A program made the position numbers and the translations under genes. From Monocercomonoides exilis (Eukaryota; Preaxostyla; Oxymonadida; Polymastigidae): DNA of 64,000 nt. Below are positions 27,451 through 37,406 of the stretch, one piece after another; positions within the stretch are counted from its first letter, which is position 1; each line of letters starts with the position of its first letter. The stretch spans positions 1,488,001 through 1,552,000 of the forward strand of contig LSRY02000017.1 of assembly GCA_001643675.2 (NCBI GenBank). The letters are read 5' to 3'. Below the pieces are notes generated by a model, which was given only the letters and a program-made list of their open reading frames with translations, was not told the DNA's origin and made no database searches.

Positions 27451-28033
27451 ATAAAACGGGACAAAATTCTTGCTTTTATGAAAAAAACAAATATTCGTTC
27501 CAAACTTTTTCCACTTTCATATCATAGCAAGTCAAACATTATCATACAAAAATGTTTAGAAAGTTAAAAAAAATGTGACATTTATTCGGAAACTCTGAAT
27601 GGAACAAAATTCATAAAGCAAAAAATATCGTCCCAAACCTTGGAACAGATATAGGGCTTATTTTTTCCATTTATGAAAAAAAGAAAACTCATATTTGCTC
27701 CCGACTTTTTCTGAGAAAAAATAGAAATGAAAGTTAAAAAAAAATCATCTTTATTCTTCTCATTAAATAACTAAAAAACAACGTTATCGAGGAATATCCA
27801 TGTTTTTTTTCATTCAAAATTATTATTTCTCGAATTCAATTGAAATTCATTTATTTCTTAACAAAAAAGTTTAATTTCATTCAAAAATTTCACAAATAAA
27901 CAAACATGATGAATTAAAACGATCAATAATTCAATAATTTGAAAAGTTAAGATCATAAGAAATCCCATTTTTTATTATTTTAAAAAACAAACTTGAAACT
28001 GTAAAGAAATATACATATATTTTCGCAAGTGAA
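27451..28033. other. AT-rich 5' flank of the receptor pseudokinase gene
   Basis: About 580 bp without a coding signal; it should hold the promoter of the downstream gene. No motif was recognised. Confidence 0.4.
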
Positions 28034-31000
28034 ATGAAGATTACATGCTTTAACGTTGTATTATTCTTCATTTGCATAAAGAATGTTCAAGATTGCTTCT
28101 CGGTTGTATCAACAAGATCACACCAAATTTCAGCAAATGCTCAAATAAAATCAATGTTGGGGTTATCAAACAAACAAAATGAATTTGAACTTGCCTCATC
28201 AACAAATGACAGTCACTCGTTGAATTCAAAAAAAGAAATAGACTTCAAAGATAATGAAACAATAATTCCCGAACAAAGCACTTTCCTGAAAGATAACAAC
28301 AATCAACAAAAACATGAAGATGAAACATTTGCTAACTGGGCAAAAACTTATAATTCAGTTCTTTTTTGGAAGAATGTTTCATTGAATAAAGCAGTTATTT
28401 CATCAAATTTAATACATTCCAATTGTTCATTTGAATTGAATAAAGTATTCTTTCAAAATGAACATTACCAAAAATTTTTCTTGAATTCAATCAACTCAAA
28501 CATTTTCGTAAAGGAATCCACTTTCATTTGTAATGACTGTTCAATTCAGACCCCTTTTAACATTTCAAGTGGAATAATATTCATAACGAACATCAGCATC
28601 ATTCATAACGATCATTTGAACAATCCATTTTCACTTGTAGTAACATCAGTCAATGTCTCTTCTAGAAATAAATTAACCGGATCAGTATTGATAAGCAATT
28701 GCAAATTCTCTTCAATGACTTCATCTTGCAATCACTCCCTGTTAGGAAGCAAGTATTTTTATCAAGTCAAAACAAAGCATTGCATATTCACGAATATCAC
28801 GGAAAACCAATGCGAAAAACGAATCATTCATCAGCTCCATACGGTTCAGACAAATATGATAGATAATTGTGAATTCATTGATTGTGAAAGACCTTTTTAT
28901 GGAGTTGTTGTTGAAGGTTCAACCTCAAACGAATTATTTGCATTTAACAGTTCTTTTGAACGTTCTTCTGGAACAATAAAAAACACAGATTTTCTTACCA
29001 CAAGAGGATCATTCGCTGAAGGTGAAACAATATTTGAAGAATGCTCTTTTACAGGATGCACTTCACTTCATGGAGGTGCAATTACAGTATTAAAAAATGG
29101 AGTTTTAAAGATCAAAAGTTGTTCGTTCTCAAAATGTAATTGCACATACACTCGTAGGTATGCATATGGAGGAGCAGTTTTCTGTAATGAAACAAATTGT
29201 GAAATTCACAACACAACATTTTTTTATTGTGTTGGAGTTGAGAATTATTCAATCGGAGGAGCATTTATTCACACACATAATGGGTTGTCTTTAATCAAGG
29301 GATGCAGTTTTATTGGATGTGAAGCGGCATTTGGTGGAGCAATTGCATGGGATGAAGGAGGAAGCGGATGTGCTTACGATTCAACATTTGATAACAACAA
29401 AGCAAGAACAGGCTATGCAGGGACTGTTTTTCTTCAAGATCAAAAAGTTATGTGCAATTTTTCAAATTGTTCAGTGTTGAGAGGATACTCACCACTAGGA
29501 GCAGCTGGAATTGATACTGCTGTTTCTTATAATGAATACAGATTTTCAATTAACTTCTGCTTTTTTGCGGAAAACAAAATGGAACAAGAGATGTATGCTG
29601 CGGACATTTTTATTGAAACGTCGTTCGAGCCTGATTATGGAAAGAATTTAATAACAAATTGCTATTCACTCTCCACCGCAAAAAGAAGAGTGGTTGTTTG
29701 TTCAAATTACAATGGGCAATGCGAAGATAATGACAATGAGAAGAATTCATGGCTCCCTATTCAACCAATTGAAATTTGTATAAAAGGATCAGGTACAAAT
29801 ATTTGCACATGCGGAAGAGAAGGTTCAGAATGCAAGACAGTAGCATATGGGATAACACTATGGAGATCTGATATGAAGCAAAATATCATTCTTGCAGGAG
29901 AAGAATTTATTGAAGATGAAATTTTATTAAATGGAAAGAGTTTCATTTTCGTTGGATGTTCTGACAAAAAGACAAAACTCAAATGCTTGGAGTCATCTTC
30001 AAATGAATGCCTTCTCGTCATTTCAAATGGATCTCTTACTGTTAATACAATATCTTTTGTGAGTGCTTTCAATAGAACAGTTATACGAATCGGATCAAAC
30101 GGAATAACTAGTTTCAATGACTGTTCATTTGAAAATGAAACTTCACTTATGGATTGTTCATGCAAAACACTAATTTGCATCGACAGTGGAAGTTTAAAAA
30201 TGGTGAACTCAAGAATGTGTAATTTTAATTTTGAGGCAGCAAGCTGCATATCAATTATTAATGCTCAGAAAATTGAAATTTCAATGTGCACTTTTGAAAA
30301 TATTATGAATGATGGAAATGGAGGATGTATTAACGCTGATTATCCTGATGTTGGGAATGAGCACAGTATTGATATAAATGGAAGCAAATTTATAAATTGT
30401 AACATTACCGGAACAGAAAACGAAGGAGGAGGAATGTTCATATCAATTTCCAATGGATGTTCGTTTAATTTAGCGAACACTGAATTTGAGAAGTGTGTAG
30501 CACCATTTGATATCGAAGAAAAAGGAAAGGGTGGTGGCTTGATGATAATTTTGAAGGATTTATCGTTTGAGTTCAATTTATCAGGAGGAATATTTGGCGA
30601 AAACAATAACGCAAAATATGGAAAAGACGTGTTCATTCGATCAATAAATCTTCTATCAGCCATCAATATTAACAGATTTTTATTTTGGAAAGAAGACGAT
30701 GCTTCAGATAAACTTATGGGAATGGAAAATTCCATACCTGACGTAGTTATTCCATTGGAGATTTATTTTCTACAACTTAAATCTGCAGTTAAAGTTGCAG
30801 AAAATGGAGTGGATTATGCAAAATGCGGTTTTGAATCATTTCCGTGCCAAACACTGGGATATTCATTTTTCAGAAAGAAAGGATTTATAAAAAATGTTGA
30901 GATATATGGAAGTGTTCAGGTTAATGAGAAAATGATAATGAATGATCTTGGATATTGCATCAATGGAGGAGAATCAATGAGCATTATGCGAATCAACAGA

Positions 31001-34000
31001 AACGAGAATAATGATGAGTCAAATGGGATGATCGAAATAAGTGTATCATGTACCTTTAAAAGCATCAAGATGATGTTGTGCAATTCAATAAGACCCTATT
31101 CTTCACTATTTAAAGTCAACGCTGATTGCCTAAACATTGACAATATAATAATTGAAGGAAATTCAGAAGAGTGCAATGGGCTTGAAGTTGAATATAGTAT
31201 CATCTCTATTTTGAATGGACATGCTATTGCAAATCAATTATTTATTGATGGAATTACTATTGGTGATCATTCCATCATTGAAGTGATTGGCGGGGATTCA
31301 ACCGCAACTACTATCGCTTGCGAGTGGCGGAACATTCATTCATCTGGGCAAATTGGATTAATTCATGTAACAGAACACGGATTTATTGATGCAAATGATA
31401 CTAATATTTGTGGATGCATATTTGAAGAAGGATGTGGTATTAAATTGAATTGTCCAGGAATAGCAACAATTGGTAACATTTCATTTTTGAATAATACCAT
31501 TTCAAAAGGAAATGGAACATGCATCAACTGCCAAGATTTAGATAATAAGACAGATAAGATCACAATATATGATTGCAATTTCGAAGAATGCAAAGTTATG
31601 AGTGATGAAGATGGAGGAGGTGGACTTTTCTGTTCGTTATCAAATTCGTCAGAAATTATTATTTCATCCTGTCATTTCAACAGATGCGAAGCACAAACAG
31701 ATCAAATGATTAGCTTTGGAGGTGGAATTCTTTTGGATAGCAATGAAGCAGATTGCTTTATTTTAAGAGATCTTGATTTTTCTTATTGTAGTGCAAAATT
31801 CGGAAAGAATATGTTTATTCAATGTTCTGATTTATTCAATTCTGTAACAGAAGCTGCATTTGACTTTAATGTTTCCAAAGGATGGGAAGATGATAACCTG
31901 TTTGTTGGAAAGGACAAGATATTTGAGGGTTTTGACATCACCAGGCTTCTTCTTGAATACACCTCTGAACAGATATTTGTAAGTGAAACAAAGGGATTGG
32001 ATACTTTACGATGCGGAAGAGAAAATGAACCATGCTTGACTGTACCAAAGTGCATTGAACACTTTCGACATTCTGTTGACCCAAACCCTCTCACAAACTT
32101 TTCTTTTTCGCAAGCTGCATTAATAGACCCTTCTTTGTTCAAACTATTTGTGATTGAAGATGTTCTTGTCGATTGCAAGCTTGATTTATCTGGCATATGC
32201 ATCACATCAGCGATGCCACTTGAAAGGAGCTTTTTAAGATTCAATCCGATTTTTAATTGCGAAGCAAAAGGAGTTATAGATTGTGAATCCGTTATTGAGA
32301 ACAGCAGAGACATGACAATCAGTAAGCTGAATTTGAGTTTCACAAATGTTAATGAACTGGACGCTGAAGGAGTCATTTGGACTTCAAACGGACTTTTCAT
32401 ATTTAGCGAATGTGATGTATATGATATTTCCAATAACAAGTTGAAATGTTCATTCATCATTTGCACATCAGGAAAATGTGAAATAATTGCGAGTTCATTC
32501 AGCCAACTGAATTGCGAAACCTATTTTATTGTTTCGCATTGCGTTGAAGAGTTGTCTATCAAAAATATTTCAATAATAGGAGTAACACTGAACGGAATGA
32601 GTTTTTTCAAGCATTGCTGTTCATACAGTGACGAAACGGAGAGCGTTAGAAACGAGAAAATGATTGTGTATAAATTGTGCGAGTTTGAGAATATCACACA
32701 CAAATCAGAAACAGAACCAGCCATAATTTTTTGTGATTGCAACAGTAATTGTTATAGAAACATTATCATTGAGAATACAACTTTAAAGAAATGTGGAAGT
32801 GAATGGAGCAAAAAAGGAGGTGGGATGATGATACAATTGAACGAAAACAATGGAATGCAAATTCATAATTCAAGTGTAATCGAATGCTATTGTGCATTGG
32901 ATGGACGTGGAGGTGGGATGTATTTGGACTGCATTGAGAAAAAGGAAATACTGTTAAACTTTGCCATTACAAACGTAACATTCATTAGGAATCTTGGATA
33001 TTGTGGAAGAGATGTTTATGTGAAATGTCAATCCATTGAAAAACAATTAAGCGATGTGCAATTCCAAATTAACTTCAATCTACCATTTGACAGAGAGTTA
33101 GCGATCTGGGGATGTACAATGGATGCATTTGAAGATGAGGAGGATCTTCTTCCTTATTTGATTGTTTTCAAAGATGAAATGATATTTGTATCAAATGTAA
33201 TGGAAAACAACGCTGACAATCGTCAATGCGGAAAACAAATAAGTCCATGCACATCTGTGGATATTGGAATGTCACATGTAATTCCTTCAGTTTACAGTCA
33301 CTTGCTTATTTATAGGAGATCCTCTGTGAATGGCGAAGGATATGTCAGTGATGTCACAATCAAAATGCTCGATGCTGATCAGCATGATGGAATTATTGTA
33401 TTGAATAACACAATTAACAAGAAACGTGATGCTTTATTCCTTTTAAATTCCACAGTGAATATATACAATGTATCATTTGTTTTCTCCAACAAATTTTGTA
33501 GTGAGCATGTTGGACTTCTTTGGATGGATAGAGGAAATTTGAACATTGACGGGGTTTGCTTTCGTCAGGATATCGATGAGTACATGAAGAACGAGAGAAG
33601 TTTGAATTGTTCATTTGTTATTGTTACCCAAGGGTCTATGAGTATACGTGATTGCTCAGTATCTAACATCAGAACAAAAGAATGCTTCGTTGATGTGAGA
33701 AATGGAACAACGGTTAGGATAGAAAGAGTGTTATCCAATGCGATTCATTTGTATAAATCGTTCATAATTATTCAAAAAACATTAAACTTATCTCTTTCCA
33801 ACGTAGAAACATTTAACGAATATTCAGAAGGAAACATGATTCAACTAAATAACGTTGAAAATGCCATTGTACAAGGACTGACAATTGATAAATGCTCAGG
33901 TAATGGCTTATTCTTTGAAACAAAGAATATTCAAAATATGGCAATTTCAAAAGTGAAAATATCCTATTCGACATTTCAATGGGGATGGCATATCATCAAG

Positions 34001-36445
34001 GCAGAGGAAGACTTTGATTCAGAAAGAAAACATTTAGAGATTAAAATTGAATCAAAAGAAAAAGAAAGCGCAAAAGAAAGCTTTAACGACATCAAAGAAG
34101 AACAAGTCGAGATTAGCCAAATCGAAGGAAATGGAGTGCAGATTAAAAAAGAACCTTTCATTTCTGCTGTTAATCTTCAAACTTTTTCCACATTCTCCCA
34201 TATTAGTTTGATGAACATATCCACAGAGTCACTTGAATCAAGCGTCTTTTGTGTTAAGAACAACAGCGAAAAAGTGGAGTTTATTAACTGTTCCATTGTG
34301 AATTGTAAATCGCCAATTGAAACGGGAACTCTTGTTAATGTAGATGAAAGCACAAATTTGTTCATGAATTTGTGCTTATTTGACGGATACGAAAGTGAGT
34401 CAAAAAGCGTTAATAAATATACTTCGAAAGAACATGATCGTAACATTTGCTGGTGGAATGGGTCATCAGTAGAATTCTCTAGAACGACAGCACAGATGAA
34501 AGATACAGAAATTACAAACTGTTCAAAGGGTGCACTTTCACTGATACGCACAAATATATTTATTGAAGATGGAAAATTCAATCACAACAATCCTTCATTC
34601 ACCGGATTTGAATCTATTCATCGCAACATATTATGCAGTGGCAACGGATCCTTATCAATAAAAAGTTTGAAAGGCGATCCAGGAATGGATGCAAATTCTT
34701 CCTTATGGATTTTGAATGATGGATGTAAGTTATCAGGAATCGCAGCTGATCGGCCATCTGCTTTTTTCATTCCACTGCTTGAGAAAGCAGAAACAGTTTG
34801 CAGTGAAGGAGAAACGATAGTTACGTTATTTGGAAGAGAACTATTTCCTTGTAATCTAACAGCTAGTATCGTTATTTCAGAAAATGCAAGTGAAACGTTC
34901 TTGAGCAAACCACTTGAAGACGAATGCTTTGAAGATGAAAATAAAGTGCATTTAACAGTAGAAATAGCACTTAATGAATTGTCCAATGAAACAACAGTTG
35001 GTATATTTTTAACTTTTGGCAGCACTGATGCTCCATCACAAACAGAGGCATTCATCCTGAAGAACAAAACAGATTCGAAGATTGATGATGAAGCGAAGGT
35101 CGCGAAAGGAGCAAATGGCTCAACTCCTTCGTTATCACTGATAATTATTTTTCTTTTCGCTGTTTTGTTTTTGATTGTTCTTATTGTTGCAATCGCCTTT
35201 ATTGTTCGTTGGAGAAAGCAAAAGAGGAGAACAGAAGAGCTGGAGTTGATTGTTGAAGACACAGTGAAAAAGGATCCGAAGCTGATTGAGATGGTGACAA
35301 TGGAGACGTCTCCCGAGGAACAGTGGAGGAGAGCAGAGAAAGAGGCAGAGAAGAAGAATGAAGAGAGGATCAAGAAGAGAGTATACGAGAAAAGTTTGGG
35401 ACATTCAGAATCATCAGAGCATCTTCTTTCTGAGAGTGGATCAACAGAATATATTCTTGGGAGAGATTCAGACAAGATCCCTGATTGGGCATTAGAAAAG
35501 GAGGAGGAGGAAGAGATAAGAAAGCAGACTCCATCTCCATCCATTTCATCCACTTCAACGACTGATTCAGATTCAACTTTTGTTCGATCAGAGAGTCTGT
35601 GTCCAACCACTTCGTCGATGTCAAACCTCGTGGATGCTATAAGCTGTTCATCGCCTCACGAAAAGCTGATTGTTGATCTGAGGGATTCACTTTTCATGCT
35701 GCTTCATGGAAGAAATGAAAAGAAAGAGATGGCGATTGGTACTCTGCAAGAGAGGGAGCAGACAGGTGCCCAGATCCTGTTCTGGGTGGCGAATGGGGCA
35801 CTCCACTCATTTGACGAAATGGAAAACCCTCTTTCCTCTTTGGCCAATCTGAGTCCTCACATTGTGTTGTTCTCAGAACATATGGTCATCTGCATTGTGA
35901 TGCACTCCGACTTATCATCTGACGATGATTCAGATTCTTCATCTATTTCTTCATCAACTGTTGTCACATCTGCCAGCGATGATGATGATGAATACTCTCT
36001 TCCTTCATCAGCCTTTGAGGAGGAGGATGATTTCAAAAAAGAGTGTCTAAGGTGGAAGGCGCCAGAACTGCTGATGAACAAGAAGATGGGGGCGACGAAG
36101 GAGTCGGTGGCATTCTCAATTGGGATGATGCTGTGGGAGTGTCTGACACTGAATATTCCGTTTGGGGAGTATGAAGCTGTGATTGCTGGAGATAAGATTG
36201 TGAATGGAGAAAGGCAAGGTTGTAAATCCATTGAAGGCTGTTCACTCTGTGGGTTGATTGGAAGGTGTCTAAAACAGTCGGGAGAGGAGAGGCCGACGCT
36301 GAACGAGCTGAAGCGGGAGTTTATCCAACGCTTTCCAACTGGAGCTGTGATGCTCACTATTTCTGATGCAATAGGGCTTCATTTGTGTTCAGGAAATCAT
36401 AACCACATCAATGTGAAAAAAAGTTCAAAAAGCTCATCTTTCTAA
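28034..36445 (+). CDS. giant beta-helix receptor with C-terminal pseudokinase domain
   Basis: One intronless exon encodes 2803 residues. It starts with a signal peptide (MKITCFNVVLFFICIKNV). The extracellular part has right-handed beta-helix rhythm (ISNCKFSSM, FEECSFTGCTSLHGGAITV, FINCNITGTENEGGGMF) and many N-glycosylation sequons. Four modules open with CGx4-5CxT/S motifs at about residues 592, 930, 1326 and 1731. A single TM (IIIFLFAVLFLIVLIVAIAF, about 2367-2390) is followed by RWRKQKRR and an acidic linker. The cytosolic domain (~2535-2780) has kinase C-lobe features: RWKAPELL (APE motif), SVAFSIGMMLWECLTLNIPF (helix F/G) and ERPTLNELKREF. A Ser/Asp-rich insertion (DDDSDSSSISSS) sits where the HRD catalytic loop belongs, and no HRD or DFG is present. 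It is probably a surface receptor with a non-catalytic kinase-like domain. The family style is that of oxymonads. Confidence 0.9.
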   Translation: MKITCFNVVLFFICIKNVQDCFSVVSTRSHQISANAQIKSMLGLSNKQNEFELASSTNDSHSLNSKKEIDFKDNETIIPEQSTFLKDNNNQQKHEDETFANWAKTYNSVLFWKNVSLNKAVISSNLIHSNCSFELNKVFFQNEHYQKFFLNSINSNIFVKESTFICNDCSIQTPFNISSGIIFITNISIIHNDHLNNPFSLVVTSVNVSSRNKLTGSVLISNCKFSSMTSSCNHSLLGSKYFYQVKTKHCIFTNITENQCEKRIIHQLHTVQTNMIDNCEFIDCERPFYGVVVEGSTSNELFAFNSSFERSSGTIKNTDFLTTRGSFAEGETIFEECSFTGCTSLHGGAITVLKNGVLKIKSCSFSKCNCTYTRRYAYGGAVFCNETNCEIHNTTFFYCVGVENYSIGGAFIHTHNGLSLIKGCSFIGCEAAFGGAIAWDEGGSGCAYDSTFDNNKARTGYAGTVFLQDQKVMCNFSNCSVLRGYSPLGAAGIDTAVSYNEYRFSINFCFFAENKMEQEMYAADIFIETSFEPDYGKNLITNCYSLSTAKRRVVVCSNYNGQCEDNDNEKNSWLPIQPIEICIKGSGTNICTCGREGSECKTVAYGITLWRSDMKQNIILAGEEFIEDEILLNGKSFIFVGCSDKKTKLKCLESSSNECLLVISNGSLTVNTISFVSAFNRTVIRIGSNGITSFNDCSFENETSLMDCSCKTLICIDSGSLKMVNSRMCNFNFEAASCISIINAQKIEISMCTFENIMNDGNGGCINADYPDVGNEHSIDINGSKFINCNITGTENEGGGMFISISNGCSFNLANTEFEKCVAPFDIEEKGKGGGLMIILKDLSFEFNLSGGIFGENNNAKYGKDVFIRSINLLSAININRFLFWKEDDASDKLMGMENSIPDVVIPLEIYFLQLKSAVKVAENGVDYAKCGFESFPCQTLGYSFFRKKGFIKNVEIYGSVQVNEKMIMNDLGYCINGGESMSIMRINRNENNDESNGMIEISVSCTFKSIKMMLCNSIRPYSSLFKVNADCLNIDNIIIEGNSEECNGLEVEYSIISILNGHAIANQLFIDGITIGDHSIIEVIGGDSTATTIACEWRNIHSSGQIGLIHVTEHGFIDANDTNICGCIFEEGCGIKLNCPGIATIGNISFLNNTISKGNGTCINCQDLDNKTDKITIYDCNFEECKVMSDEDGGGGLFCSLSNSSEIIISSCHFNRCEAQTDQMISFGGGILLDSNEADCFILRDLDFSYCSAKFGKNMFIQCSDLFNSVTEAAFDFNVSKGWEDDNLFVGKDKIFEGFDITRLLLEYTSEQIFVSETKGLDTLRCGRENEPCLTVPKCIEHFRHSVDPNPLTNFSFSQAALIDPSLFKLFVIEDVLVDCKLDLSGICITSAMPLERSFLRFNPIFNCEAKGVIDCESVIENSRDMTISKLNLSFTNVNELDAEGVIWTSNGLFIFSECDVYDISNNKLKCSFIICTSGKCEIIASSFSQLNCETYFIVSHCVEELSIKNISIIGVTLNGMSFFKHCCSYSDETESVRNEKMIVYKLCEFENITHKSETEPAIIFCDCNSNCYRNIIIENTTLKKCGSEWSKKGGGMMIQLNENNGMQIHNSSVIECYCALDGRGGGMYLDCIEKKEILLNFAITNVTFIRNLGYCGRDVYVKCQSIEKQLSDVQFQINFNLPFDRELAIWGCTMDAFEDEEDLLPYLIVFKDEMIFVSNVMENNADNRQCGKQISPCTSVDIGMSHVIPSVYSHLLIYRRSSVNGEGYVSDVTIKMLDADQHDGIIVLNNTINKKRDALFLLNSTVNIYNVSFVFSNKFCSEHVGLLWMDRGNLNIDGVCFRQDIDEYMKNERSLNCSFVIVTQGSMSIRDCSVSNIRTKECFVDVRNGTTVRIERVLSNAIHLYKSFIIIQKTLNLSLSNVETFNEYSEGNMIQLNNVENAIVQGLTIDKCSGNGLFFETKNIQNMAISKVKISYSTFQWGWHIIKAEEDFDSERKHLEIKIESKEKESAKESFNDIKEEQVEISQIEGNGVQIKKEPFISAVNLQTFSTFSHISLMNISTESLESSVFCVKNNSEKVEFINCSIVNCKSPIETGTLVNVDESTNLFMNLCLFDGYESESKSVNKYTSKEHDRNICWWNGSSVEFSRTTAQMKDTEITNCSKGALSLIRTNIFIEDGKFNHNNPSFTGFESIHRNILCSGNGSLSIKSLKGDPGMDANSSLWILNDGCKLSGIAADRPSAFFIPLLEKAETVCSEGETIVTLFGRELFPCNLTASIVISENASETFLSKPLEDECFEDENKVHLTVEIALNELSNETTVGIFLTFGSTDAPSQTEAFILKNKTDSKIDDEAKVAKGANGSTPSLSLIIIFLFAVLFLIVLIVAIAFIVRWRKQKRRTEELELIVEDTVKKDPKLIEMVTMETSPEEQWRRAEKEAEKKNEERIKKRVYEKSLGHSESSEHLLSESGSTEYILGRDSDKIPDWALEKEEEEEIRKQTPSPSISSTSTTDSDSTFVRSESLCPTTSSMSNLVDAISCSSPHEKLIVDLRDSLFMLLHGRNEKKEMAIGTLQEREQTGAQILFWVANGALHSFDEMENPLSSLANLSPHIVLFSEHMVICIVMHSDLSSDDDSDSSSISSSTVVTSASDDDDEYSLPSSAFEEEDDFKKECLRWKAPELLMNKKMGATKESVAFSIGMMLWECLTLNIPFGEYEAVIAGDKIVNGERQGCKSIEGCSLCGLIGRCLKQSGEERPTLNELKREFIQRFPTGAVMLTISDAIGLHLCSGNHNHINVKKSSKSSSF

Positions 36446-37406
36446 CATTAGTATCAATTATATCATTGAGTCATAAAAAAATTATCAATAAAAAAGATAA
36501 AAGAGGAGTTAAACAAACAATAGGGAAAAAATAAAATGGAAATAACTTTGATTTTCATTTGATTGTGGAAAAAATGCTTATTTATCGTGGAAAAAACTAA
36601 AAATAAACTCCTTTGTAAAGGAGGAGCAAACTTTTATGAATTAAAAATGAAAATCAATATTCTCAAAGTCTCAATCAAATATTATTAGAACAAACATATT
36701 CTTTTCACATCTATTGACAATTTTCAAATCACGAAAAAATGTTAAGACAACTTCGAATAACTTCCATTTTGTTCATAACAGTTGCAATAAAGTCCTTATT
36801 TAAATTAAAGTATTGTACGCTCAATTGATCAAAAACACTCAAGGCATTTTGAACGAAATTCTAACTGTTAAATTTCATCTGATTGTCACACAATTCCGTC
36901 ATTTAAGCCCAACTTATCTCTCTAATAGATTATCCTTCATTCATGTGAGCGGGAAAGTTAACGATCCTTGGGATATTTTTCTGTATTCTTAAATAATTTA
37001 TAAAAACTCACAATTAATGAATTAAAAATGGTTTCTTTGTCAATTCTTTGAAGAAATTGTTTTTGGAATATTTTCCAAAAGATACAAGAAACAAATAAAG
37101 GATGCTTAATAATAATTGTCAATAACTTTAAATTGTTAAAACAAAAATGCAGGAATAAAAACTTTTTATCAAGTTAAAAAACTTAACTCCATCATATTCA
37201 ATTCCACAACGAACTTGTTCGTCTTTTTCTTTTTTCCAAGTTAAGCAAGTTAAAATAATAACTGTTTCAAACATTACTTTTCAACTAGCAATAAACTTTT
37301 AAATTTTTAGATAAAACCGGAAATGAAAACAAATAAAAATGAAGAGTTATTTTTTTTTTTTCTGTTTTCTTTAAAACAAAAATATGCATGAGCTAAATCT
37401 TCGTTA
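36446..37406. other. intergenic region between convergent genes
   Basis: About 960 bp of AT-rich DNA lie between the 3' ends of the receptor pseudokinase and the UCH37-like gene. No gene or RNA was recognised. Confidence 0.5.

Noticed and set aside
26437-27452. TTAGGG/CCCTAA at the tips of the 1-kb palindrome as telomeric repeats
   Set aside because: Only one hexamer occurs at each tip and part of it is the TA target site. There is no tandem array, so telomeric origin is not supported.
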